A stretch of DNA of 64,000 nucleotides. Source: Bacteroidales bacterium. GTDB lineage: Bacteria > Bacteroidota > Bacteroidia > Bacteroidales > UBA932. Below, piece after piece: positions 36,083 through 43,943 of this stretch. The stretch lies in the NCBI GenBank assembly GCA_015060325.1, contig SUYQ01000001.1, positions 124,001-188,000 on the forward strand, written 5' to 3'. A program made the translations under genes and the position numbers. Position 1 is the first letter of the stretch; each line of letters starts with the position of its first letter. The notes under the pieces were generated by a model. It did no database searches. It was not told where the DNA came from and saw only the letters and a program-made list of their open reading frames with translations.

Positions 36083-37753
36083 ATGAAAAAGATTTTTGCT
36101 GTTTTGTCAGCGGCTCTTGTTTTCTTCTCTTCATGTCAGAAGGAGGATCCAAAGGTTTCATTCATGCTGACAAATGACAATGTTGAAGTGGCTGGTCTCA
36201 CTTCAGATTATCTTGTGGTGGTAGATGCTGCAAATTATACCGCTGCAATCGAAGTTGCTTATGCTGACAAGGATCAGCTCAAGGCACTTCAGGTGAATTT
36301 CGTCGGACTTCCATCTGACGTGACTGTGGAGAACTTCACGTTTGATTTCTCTACAGGAGCAACCAAGGACGTAGCTGTTTCACAGAACGGCGCAACAGAC
36401 ACTTATGTGTTCTCTGCAACAGCAGCAGCCCCTCAGCCTAAGTTCATGACCGCTTCACTTCAGCCTGCAAAGGTGGTTGAGGGTGAGGATCCTGTTCTCG
36501 GTGACGAGGTCGCTGTGGCAGGTGGTGTTGCAAAGCTCAAGGGCTCTGCAAACCTTGCTTCTGTAGCATTCAACTACACTGTTACTCCAGCTAACACAAA
36601 GGTTCTCGTTGACGGAGAGGAGATCGCTACAGGTGCTATACTTGACTTCTCTGACAAGGTTAACGGTGTGACTTTCACGCTCAAGTGTGAGGATGTAGAA
36701 GTTACCGAGAATGTCAAGGTCGTTACTACAGGTTTCTCATCAATCAAGAGAGTATGGGGAAGATATGTCAAGCCGACATCAACTGACGCGAACTGGTATG
36801 ATCTCGCAACAACAGGTATCGGTGGAGCAGGAAACTACAGAAACGTGGCAATGGATGCAAATTACGTTTACCTCGTGAAGGCTGGCGGCCCTGAGGTCAA
36901 CGTCATCGATGCAAAGACAGGTGAGTTTGTAAAGCAGCTTAACTGTGACGGTATTTCCGGTGGTGTTCATTTGACTTCTTCAATTCAGGTAGCTGACAAC
37001 AACGGTTCATCAGTTGTTCTTGTCGCTCCACTTGTAAATGCAAAGGATTCTCATCTCAAGATCTATGCATGGACTGATCTTGACTCTGCTCCGACTGTAG
37101 CTCTTGATTATGTACTTCCTGAGGCATATCGTTTTGGTGACAAGTTCCAGCTCGAAGGTGACTGGCAGAAGGGCCGTCTTATCTTTGTAAGCTATGCCGG
37201 AGCTGCTGACCGTACTGCTGCTATCTTTGATATCAACAATGGTGTGATCAGTGCAGAGCCGACACTCGTAAAGATCGGTAATGTAGCAAAGTCCGGTAAC
37301 TCTATCAGCGGTCTCTACAGGTACAGCGATACAGAGTACATCTGGATGGGAACAGGTGACCTTTGGGCAACATACACTGTTTCTGGCGACACCTTCACTC
37401 AGAATACCCAGTGCGTAGACGGCGGCCGCTTCTCACAGCCGATGCATGATGCTCATTTCATCACTTACAACGAGCAGCAGTATCTCGTTTATGCACGTCT
37501 CCTCAACGGTTATCAGGACGGTGCTGTCCGTTTCCAGGAAATCAATGCAGACAGTCTTGTAGATGCGATGAATAACGCTGACACTACTACAGACAAGCAG
37601 GTAGCTCTCGGTGACCCTACTGAGCCTCAGGTGACTGCAGACAAGAACGGTAACGGTTGCGGTGCATGCGACGTATACCAGGCCGCTGACGGAACAACAT
37701 ATGTTGTAGGTTTCGTTACAGGTGCAGGTCTCTCTATGTTCCAGCTTCAGTAA
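36083..37753 (+). CDS. DUF4623-type lipoprotein (copy 1)
   Basis: 556 residues; signal peptide with lipobox FFSSC. The N-terminal half (about 20-220) is two Ig/BACON-like beta regions. The C-terminal half (from VWGRYV at about 232) looks like a beta-propeller-like DUF4623 domain, with NYRNVAMDANYVYLV and YVLPEAYRFGDKFQLEGDW. The same domain recurs in the lipoprotein at 41600. Function is unknown; place and build suggest a surface glycan-binding or processing component. A terminator hairpin follows. Confidence 0.75.
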   Translation: MKKIFAVLSAALVFFSSCQKEDPKVSFMLTNDNVEVAGLTSDYLVVVDAANYTAAIEVAYADKDQLKALQVNFVGLPSDVTVENFTFDFSTGATKDVAVSQNGATDTYVFSATAAAPQPKFMTASLQPAKVVEGEDPVLGDEVAVAGGVAKLKGSANLASVAFNYTVTPANTKVLVDGEEIATGAILDFSDKVNGVTFTLKCEDVEVTENVKVVTTGFSSIKRVWGRYVKPTSTDANWYDLATTGIGGAGNYRNVAMDANYVYLVKAGGPEVNVIDAKTGEFVKQLNCDGISGGVHLTSSIQVADNNGSSVVLVAPLVNAKDSHLKIYAWTDLDSAPTVALDYVLPEAYRFGDKFQLEGDWQKGRLIFVSYAGAADRTAAIFDINNGVISAEPTLVKIGNVAKSGNSISGLYRYSDTEYIWMGTGDLWATYTVSGDTFTQNTQCVDGGRFSQPMHDAHFITYNEQQYLVYARLLNGYQDGAVRFQEINADSLVDAMNNADTTTDKQVALGDPTEPQVTADKNGNGCGACDVYQAADGTTYVVGFVTGAGLSMFQLQ

Positions 37754-37771
37754 TCTATTGATTCTTAATAT

Positions 37772-37804
37772 GAACCAGGGGGCGCACAGTCCCCGGGTTC
37801 TTTT
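37772..37804 (+). terminator. Hairpin with T run between DUF4623 copy 1 and GHL10
   Basis: GAACC and GGGGG pair with CCCC and GGGTTC around a short loop, followed by TTTT. Only 11 bases separate it from the GHL10 ATG, so there is no room for a promoter after it. It probably acts as a partial terminator or a transcript-stabilising hairpin inside the PUL operon. Confidence 0.65.
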
Positions 37805-37815
37805 GATTTGAACAA

Positions 37816-39531
37816 ATGTATAAATTTTTTCCGATAGCAGCAATGCTGTTTCTGGCAGTTTCCTGCCATCTTTCCTGCTCCAAGACCCCGATAGACAACA
37901 GGGAGCCGGAAAAGCCTGAAATGACTATAACCTCTATGTCGTTGAAGGAATACCCAGGGGTCGAATCTGAAATCGACAATCCATCAAAGTCAATATATAT
38001 GACCTTGCCGTTCGGAGCCAAGCCCGGCAAGGCCACAATCATATATGAAACCTCGGAGGGTGTGACCGGCTCTCCCGAGAGTGGCTCCATGGTCGACATA
38101 ACTAAGGATGTTGATATCTTCCTGAAGAATTCAGAAGGAGATGCTTCAAAGTATGTGCTCAAGGTAAGTGTCGGCAAGTCTTCGAGCGCCAATATCCGGA
38201 AGATGACTAATATAGAGTATCTTGTGGAGGGCACGGTTACAGATGACGAGGTGTCTTTTGAACTTCCCTATGGTGCTGATATGACGAGTCTTACCTTTGA
38301 TGCCGAGCTGTCCGCCGGTGCTTCTGCGTCAGTGGATTTTTCTCAGCCGACCGATCTTACCTCGCCGGTCAAGGTCCGGATTACAGCAGCAGACGGTGTC
38401 ACAGTAAAGGACTATAGCTTGAAAGCGGAAACTGCAGAAATCGAGACCGCAGTCCGTGGCCTTTACCTTCCTGCTCCGCATCACAGTGCATCCTTCAGTT
38501 CATATGATAATGCCCGGAAGTCAATCGACCTGATGGCAGAACTCAATTTCAACTGCCTCTTCGTGTGTGTCTGGGCAAATTCCAAGATAGCATGGGACAG
38601 CGAGGTCCTGCTGGCTAATTCCACATACTCCTCGGCGTCAGACGCCAATATGTATGCTGGTTATACAGGAGGCTCCGGGGATGCCCTGAAGGATATGATA
38701 GACCTTGCGCATGCAAAGGATATCAAGGTTATCTTCTGGTTTGAATACGGATTCATGCATAGGATCGGTGGGGTCAATTACAATGATCCGGTCCTTGCCA
38801 AGCATCCTGAGTGGATAGGAATCGGAAATGACGGAAAGCCGTCTAACTATAACAGCAACGACTTCTATCTCAATTCGTACGATCCAGAGGTTCAGGAGTT
38901 CATGCTTTCATTGATGGAAGAAGCTCTTAAGAAATATCCGGAAGTCGATGGAATCCAGGGTGACGACCGTCTTCCTGCCATGCCTCGCAATTCCGGATAT
39001 GATGCCAGGACCAGGGCCGCATACATGGCGGACAAGGGTGTGGAGCCGCCGGCAGATTTTAATGACGCCGGATGGGTCCGCTGGAGGCTTGACAATCTTA
39101 ATGCCTTTGCCCGTACGATGTATGCCCGCCTCAAGGCTGTCAAACCTGAACTGTGCGTATGCTTTGCTCCAAATAAGTATCCATGGTGCGAGGGTGTCCT
39201 GATGCAGGAGTGGCCGGCATGGATAAGGGATGGAGTCGTTGACCTTCTGACAGTTCAGTTCTATGTCCTGCCTACATATGAGGCGGATGTTACGGCTGCT
39301 CTAGGGTATGTGTCGGAAAATTCAGAGAAGAATCTTCTGAATCCTGCCATGATCCTGAAGAACGGAAGCAAGATTATGGACAAGGATGTGCTGATAGAGC
39401 AGTTGCAGTTCAACCGACGCATGGGTACCAATGGAGAGGCTCAGTTCTGGTTCGACGGAATATACACTGATTATGTACAGGAAGTCTTCCGTAAGTTCTA
39501 CTCCGATAAGGCTGCCTTTCCTGAATTCTAA
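37816..39531 (+). CDS. GHL10 (DUF187-like) glycosidase-like lipoprotein
   Basis: 571 residues with a lipoprotein signal (FFPIAAMLFLAVSC). Two tandem DUF5018-like beta domains (about 32-115 and 118-208, the second ending GVTVKDYSLKAE) precede a TIM-barrel region: RGLYLPAPHHSASF, LNFNCLFVCVWAN, IKVIFWFEYGF and VDGIQGDDRLPAMP, the last being the typical GHL10 active-site strand with acidic residues. GHL10 proteins are putative glycoside hydrolases; for this one neither activity nor substrate can be stated. Followed closely by the NAGPA-type gene. Confidence 0.82.
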   Translation: MYKFFPIAAMLFLAVSCHLSCSKTPIDNREPEKPEMTITSMSLKEYPGVESEIDNPSKSIYMTLPFGAKPGKATIIYETSEGVTGSPESGSMVDITKDVDIFLKNSEGDASKYVLKVSVGKSSSANIRKMTNIEYLVEGTVTDDEVSFELPYGADMTSLTFDAELSAGASASVDFSQPTDLTSPVKVRITAADGVTVKDYSLKAETAEIETAVRGLYLPAPHHSASFSSYDNARKSIDLMAELNFNCLFVCVWANSKIAWDSEVLLANSTYSSASDANMYAGYTGGSGDALKDMIDLAHAKDIKVIFWFEYGFMHRIGGVNYNDPVLAKHPEWIGIGNDGKPSNYNSNDFYLNSYDPEVQEFMLSLMEEALKKYPEVDGIQGDDRLPAMPRNSGYDARTRAAYMADKGVEPPADFNDAGWVRWRLDNLNAFARTMYARLKAVKPELCVCFAPNKYPWCEGVLMQEWPAWIRDGVVDLLTVQFYVLPTYEADVTAALGYVSENSEKNLLNPAMILKNGSKIMDKDVLIEQLQFNRRMGTNGEAQFWFDGIYTDYVQEVFRKFYSDKAAFPEF

Positions 39532-39543
39532 TATTTGAATGAA

Positions 39544-41409
39544 ATGAAGATGTACAGATTATTTGTTTCTTTAGTCCTTGTTCTAGCGGCATGCAATCCT
39601 ATTGAAAACAGGGAAATGCTGTCTGCTCCATCTGATATCAAAGTGGAACAGACGGGGCTGTCGACCATACGTCTTACATGGAATAATGCCAGTGCTGAAT
39701 ATGATGGTGTAATCATAGAAAGGGCCGCAGAAGAGACCGGGCTTGAATTCGTTGAGATTGCGCGTCCGGGATATGGTGTGCTCATTTACAATGACAAGAA
39801 CCATGATGGAAATGCGACCTATCATTATCGTCTGAGGACCTGTCTCGGCTCGGACCAGAGCGAATATGCTGAGGTGACATATACATACAGCAGACTGCCT
39901 ATGCCTACAGATGCAAAGTGTGAGATGACTTCTGACGGACTTGTGCTTACATGGACAGATAACTGTACCGGTGAGGAAGGATATCTGGTAAGACGAAAGG
40001 TGGGTAAGTCTTCATTCGTTGACTGGAAGCTTCTGGAACCGAATTCGGAAACAGTTACCGACACTGATGTTTCGTCAGGAAGCTATGAATATGAGATCTG
40101 TGCCGTGGCAGGGGAAGATCGTTCTGCACCTGCTGCGGTACGTTACGAAAGCTTCTCCAAACCTATACTTCAGGTCGGTGCAGCGCAGACATCATGGTAT
40201 ATGGTTTATGTACCTATGACGCTGACATCTGATGGCGGATATGATTGTGAGGCAGGAATCTGCTGGAAGGAAGACGGTTCGTCGGGAGCGACAGTCGAGG
40301 ACTGCTGTTATGAGTTCCAGGAGATACTGCATACCGGTGATGCATGCTTCGGAAGTGCTACAGGGCTGGACTATCGGAAGACCTACAGGATCCGTCCTTG
40401 GGTGCGTTATGATGGAAAAGTTGAATATTTCACTGAGATCTCATCCGGACTGGCCGATGAGCCTGATGCTCTTACCGCACAGTGGACAGACATATCTGCT
40501 CAATATTCTATGCCGTCATCGATCCGACTATATAAAACCACCACTTCGGTTACTGGACGGACAGTCAATGCGTGGTATGCCATTGCAGATATGTCGGCAG
40601 GAAATCTCGAAATGAGGACGTTTACATCTTCCTCTGCTATGAAGCCTTCCGTCGCTGCCAGGTCCGGTCTGGTGTCAGGTGATGTCCAGATCATCGTAAA
40701 CGGCGGTTTCTTCGGCTCCGGACAGTCCTATAGCTATGTGATGAATAGAGGAAAGGAAGAGGCTGGCGGAGTGAAGAGTGTGACTAGAAAGTTCTGGGAT
40801 GAGAATAAGAACAATGTGACCAGGTCATATAATGTGACCAGAGGGGCATTCGGTGTTGACAAGGACCAGAAGCCGTCAGTCAAGTGGCTCTTTGGCTCTA
40901 ATCAATGGGCTTATGATACTCCTCTCCCTGCATACAACAGTGGCCCATCCATGAATCCTGATGCGGACTTTCCTGATAATAGGCATGTATGGAATGTATA
41001 TTCGGCAATCGGAGGAGGCCCGATGCTTCTCAGGGAAGGACGGATTTGTTTTGACTATCTCGTCACCCGCGATAAAGGAAACGGAGGCCGTTATGTGGGC
41101 AATCCGGAACTTCTCGATGACGACATATTCGGCCCGTCAGTCCGCCCTCCAAGAACGGCAATCGGACATACTGCCGACGGAAAGATCGTGATAATGGTAG
41201 TTGACGGTCGTGACTCCGGAGGAAGCAAAGGTGTCACCCTTGACGAACTGGCAATGCTGATGAAGGGTGTTGGCTGTACAGATGCTCTGAATCTTGACGG
41301 AGGCGGATCGACAGTCATGTGTGCAACTCCTTCAGCCACTGTGCTGAACAAACCGTCTGACGGCGTGGAAAGAGCCGTCCTTTCATTTGTTGCCATCACT
41401 TTGAAATAG
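39544..41409 (+). CDS. Phosphodiester glycosidase (NAGPA-type) lipoprotein with Fn3 domains
   Basis: 621 residues from ATG 39544 (lipobox VLAAC; the TTG at 39535 is less likely). Two fibronectin type III-like domains (about 25-110 and 115-200) are followed by a third beta region and the NAGPA domain (about 330-621), with IIVNGGFFGSG, IGGGPMLLREG, RPPRTAIGHTADGKIVIMVV and ALNLDGGGSTVM, all diagnostic of this family. The mammalian enzyme removes GlcNAc from GlcNAc-phosphate-mannose. Here a similar cleavage of sugar-phosphate-sugar links on the cell surface is expected. With GH92 this suggests phosphomannan-like substrates. Confidence 0.88.
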   Translation: MKMYRLFVSLVLVLAACNPIENREMLSAPSDIKVEQTGLSTIRLTWNNASAEYDGVIIERAAEETGLEFVEIARPGYGVLIYNDKNHDGNATYHYRLRTCLGSDQSEYAEVTYTYSRLPMPTDAKCEMTSDGLVLTWTDNCTGEEGYLVRRKVGKSSFVDWKLLEPNSETVTDTDVSSGSYEYEICAVAGEDRSAPAAVRYESFSKPILQVGAAQTSWYMVYVPMTLTSDGGYDCEAGICWKEDGSSGATVEDCCYEFQEILHTGDACFGSATGLDYRKTYRIRPWVRYDGKVEYFTEISSGLADEPDALTAQWTDISAQYSMPSSIRLYKTTTSVTGRTVNAWYAIADMSAGNLEMRTFTSSSAMKPSVAARSGLVSGDVQIIVNGGFFGSGQSYSYVMNRGKEEAGGVKSVTRKFWDENKNNVTRSYNVTRGAFGVDKDQKPSVKWLFGSNQWAYDTPLPAYNSGPSMNPDADFPDNRHVWNVYSAIGGGPMLLREGRICFDYLVTRDKGNGGRYVGNPELLDDDIFGPSVRPPRTAIGHTADGKIVIMVVDGRDSGGSKGVTLDELAMLMKGVGCTDALNLDGGGSTVMCATPSATVLNKPSDGVERAVLSFVAITLK

Positions 41410-41436
41410 TTTAAACCAAATATTTAAAAACGTACT

Positions 41437-41580
41437 ATGAAATTCAGAAACAACTTTGAGATCCTGAAAGGGAGGGAGTATGTTACTCCTGAAGTAACGA
41501 CCGTTGAGGTCATGAACGAAGGCGTTCTCTGCCATAGTGGAGAGAGCGAAGACTATAACTACTGGGAATTTGAATGGTAA
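41437..41580 (+). CDS. 47-residue peptide with PEV / EGVLC motif, possible RiPP precursor
   Basis: Complete small frame, ATG to TAA. The N-terminal part is basic to neutral (MKFRNNFEILKGREYV), followed by TPEVTTVEVMNEGVLC, and the last 15 residues are acidic and aromatic (HSGESEDYNYWEFEW). Its arrangement (leader-like half, a Cys and Ser-Gly, then a distinct tail) resembles small peptides I recall from Bacteroidales PULs and precursor peptides of modified peptides. It lies 27 bases after the NAGPA gene and 19 bases before the second DUF4623 gene, both on the same strand. Too short for a default gene call; function unproven. Confidence 0.65.
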   Translation: MKFRNNFEILKGREYVTPEVTTVEVMNEGVLCHSGESEDYNYWEFEW

Positions 41581-41599
41581 CCTTTTAAACTACGGACAC

Positions 41600-43474
41600 A
41601 TGAAATCAAACAGATTATTTGCAGCTGCTCTTGCAGTTATTGCGTTCGCTGGTTGCGTAAAGGAAAACCAGCCTGCTGATCAGGTGAATCCTGGTACTGA
41701 TGCTCCAAAGGGTGAAGTCGTCACTCTTGATTTTACCGCTTCATTGGATGAAGATACAAAGACTACATTCGGTCCTATGGATGACAACAAGTTTCCTGTG
41801 GTTTGGGAAACAAGCGATAAGCTGGCGATGTTTGTCGGTGCTGAGGACTCTTATGCTGACCTGGCTATCACCATCGATGGGGAGAATACCAAGAAAGCTT
41901 ATTTTACAGCTGACATAACAGCTCCGTCAGAAGGCGACGGGATGTTGGTCTTTTTCCCTTCACAGGGTGCTTCGATAACAGAACAGGGCGTAAAGTTCAC
42001 CCTTGATGCCAAGCAGCTTGCTGCAGGCAACGGCCTTCCTAAACGTATCGGCACTTATCAGCCTCTTGCAGCTGCCATAGCTGATGCGGGTGATGCGCAG
42101 GCGGTAGTTGCAGGTGGTGGATCGACTCTAAGCTTCAAAAATGTCTTTGCTGCGGTCAGATTCACTTTCCCGTCAAATGACATCATGTCCGTCAGCTTCA
42201 AGGGCAATGATAACGAAGATGTTGCCGGAACATATGTGATAGCTCCTGACGGAACCATAGCAAGCATGACCGATGGACAGAAGGAAGTCACTATGATTAC
42301 CTCCGACAATAAAGCTTTCAAGGCGGAGTATGAAGGCACCCCTCTTGCATATCAACTTCTGGTTGCTCCTCAGACCTTCGAGAAGGGCTTTACGCTTACA
42401 ATGACCACTTCTGACGGGCTTACATTCCAGAAGTCTACGTCAAAGCCGCTCGTACTGAAACGTTCTGACATCGTAAGCCTCGGTGAAATCAAGGTGACCG
42501 GCATAACAGCCTCGAGGACAGTGTGGAGCAAATTCAACAGTTCATGGTACTCTGAGTTCACTTCCAGCGGTAATATAAGAAACATTGCCATGGATGACAA
42601 TTATGTTTATATGGTGCATGCCGGAGGGCTTGGAATACATGCGGTCAATCTTATGGACGGTTCTTTTGTCAAGTCTTTATCGACTGCCGGCATAGCTAAC
42701 GGTACCCATCTGACCTCGGATGCCAATGTGATCGACGGTGAAGACGGCACAAGGCTGCTGGTTTGCAATCTTGCATCAGGAAAGGGCGGAATCCTTAAAC
42801 TTTATTCTTATGATTCAATTGACTCTGATCCTGCAGTTCTTCTGACTTACACTCTGCCTGAAGCATACAGGTTCGGAGACCATTTCACTGTTGAAGGTAC
42901 ATGGGAGAACGGCCGTCTGCTTTTCTATGATTACAACCAGACAGGAAATGTAGCTATGTTTACGATTACGGACGGCAATGTATCGGCTTCTCCTGAATTC
43001 ATGACATTGGCCACAAAACCAGGTGGAAATATCGGAGCCATGTATAAGTATCCGTTCAATGACTCGGAGTATATGTATGGAGGCGCAGGCGGCAGGATGG
43101 ATGTGTTCAGCGTGTCAGGATTGAACGCAACACGTACTCTGGATGTGACTGATGGAGGCACTTTCTCTAATGATATACACGGCATCAGTTTCTTTGTTGT
43201 CGGAGGCAAGAAGTATATGGCCCATGTAGGATTGTATGACAGCAGGACTTCAGGACGCATCAAGGTGGCGGAGCTTAAGGGAGAGACGCTCGCAGCGAGC
43301 ATGTCCGGAATCACCCATCCATGGAACTTCTACCTTGCCGGTGATGACGCTTCGGTCGTAGGAGCAAGTAACGGCAATGCCGCAGGAGATGCCGCTTTCC
43401 GTGTCATAGGCGGAAAGGTATATCTTGCCGGAAACGTTCCAGGTTCGGGAATCAGAGTCGTGGAACTCAAATAG
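41600..43474 (+). CDS. Lipoprotein with fimbrillin-like N-terminus and DUF4623-type C-terminus (copy 2)
   Basis: 624 residues from ATG 41600, which gives the lipoprotein signal MKSNRLFAAALAVIAFAGC; an earlier in-frame start would overlap the 47-residue peptide. Residues about 40-310 resemble the fimbrillin/Mfa-like family (DEDTKTTFGP, VVWETSDKLAMFVG). From about 320 (TVWSKFNSSWYSEF) the protein matches copy 1: IRNIAMDDNYVYMVHAGG, LPEAYRFGDHFTVEGTWENG. So one conserved domain sits on two different N-terminal modules in one operon. Strong terminator 26 bases downstream; last gene of the PUL transcript. Confidence 0.75.
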   Translation: MKSNRLFAAALAVIAFAGCVKENQPADQVNPGTDAPKGEVVTLDFTASLDEDTKTTFGPMDDNKFPVVWETSDKLAMFVGAEDSYADLAITIDGENTKKAYFTADITAPSEGDGMLVFFPSQGASITEQGVKFTLDAKQLAAGNGLPKRIGTYQPLAAAIADAGDAQAVVAGGGSTLSFKNVFAAVRFTFPSNDIMSVSFKGNDNEDVAGTYVIAPDGTIASMTDGQKEVTMITSDNKAFKAEYEGTPLAYQLLVAPQTFEKGFTLTMTTSDGLTFQKSTSKPLVLKRSDIVSLGEIKVTGITASRTVWSKFNSSWYSEFTSSGNIRNIAMDDNYVYMVHAGGLGIHAVNLMDGSFVKSLSTAGIANGTHLTSDANVIDGEDGTRLLVCNLASGKGGILKLYSYDSIDSDPAVLLTYTLPEAYRFGDHFTVEGTWENGRLLFYDYNQTGNVAMFTITDGNVSASPEFMTLATKPGGNIGAMYKYPFNDSEYMYGGAGGRMDVFSVSGLNATRTLDVTDGGTFSNDIHGISFFVVGGKKYMAHVGLYDSRTSGRIKVAELKGETLAASMSGITHPWNFYLAGDDASVVGASNGNAAGDAAFRVIGGKVYLAGNVPGSGIRVVELK

Positions 43475-43499
43475 GTCAGATCAACCTGATAATAACAAT

Positions 43500-43535
43500 A
43501 ACGTGTGCTTGAAGCGGAGACTTCAAGCACACGTT
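43500..43535. terminator. Strong terminator at the PUL end, probably bidirectional
   Basis: Perfect 15-base arms AACGTGTGCTTGAAG (43500-43514) and its complement (43521-43535), six-base loop, followed by GTTATTTTG. It separates the plus-strand PUL from the convergent PqqD-like gene. Confidence 0.85.
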
Positions 43536-43556
43536 GTTATTTTGAGCAGGAGTAGC

Positions 43557-43826
43557 TTATTCCGCTACTCCTGCATCTATCCATGCCTGGCACAGATTCT
43601 TTGAGTCTGTCAATGCCAGCTCCATTTCTATCTCATATTCCTCGACGAGAAGCTGGGCCATGTCTTCAGCTGTGAACTCGTCCTTGTCTGCCAGCTTCTT
43701 CCAAAGGAAGGCTGCCGTCGAGTTTAGAGATATGAGCTTGTTGAAGTTGATATGCTCCATGCCTTCTCCGGTTACTATGTTTTCTCCGCACATTTCGCGG
43801 AGTACAAATCCTTTCTTTATCTTCAT
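43557..43826 (-). CDS. PqqD-like protein (RiPP recognition element fold)
   Basis: 89 residues. The sequence KKGFVLREMCGENIVTGEG, then NFNKLISLNSTAAFLWKKL and a C-terminal helical part with VEEYEI, is the layout of PqqD-family proteins: a three-stranded sheet and winged helix that bind leader peptides in peptide-modification systems. Free-standing PqqD proteins of this type occur in Bacteroidales beside S26-like peptidases, HprK-like kinases and ABC exporters, which are also in this window. Own promoter; monocistronic. Confidence 0.82.
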   Translation of the reverse strand: MKIKKGFVLREMCGENIVTGEGMEHINFNKLISLNSTAAFLWKKLADKDEFTAEDMAQLLVEEYEIEMELALTDSKNLCQAWIDAGVAE

Positions 43827-43854
43827 TTCATATGTTTTTTAGTGTTTTCGACGC

Positions 43855-43862
43855 CAAAGTTA
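43855..43862 (-). promoter_or_regulatory. -7 element of the PqqD-like gene
   Basis: Minus-strand TAACTTTG; expected start about 23 bases before the ATG. No clear -33 element. Confidence 0.4.
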
Positions 43863-43869
43863 GTCAAAT

Positions 43870-43901
43870 TTTGCTAATCTCGCGTTCTTTGATTACTTTT
43901 G
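43870..43901 (+). promoter_or_regulatory. Promoter of the GH3-aminotransferase operon
   Basis: TTTG (43870-43873), 20 bases, TACTTTTG (43894-43901): a full Bacteroidetes consensus. The expected start near 43908 places the GH3 ATG at 43944, so the earlier in-frame start-like codon at 43899 is excluded. Confidence 0.65.
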
Positions 43902-43943
43902 TACGAATATGCTTTTCGATTAGAAACTAATAACCTATACTTT

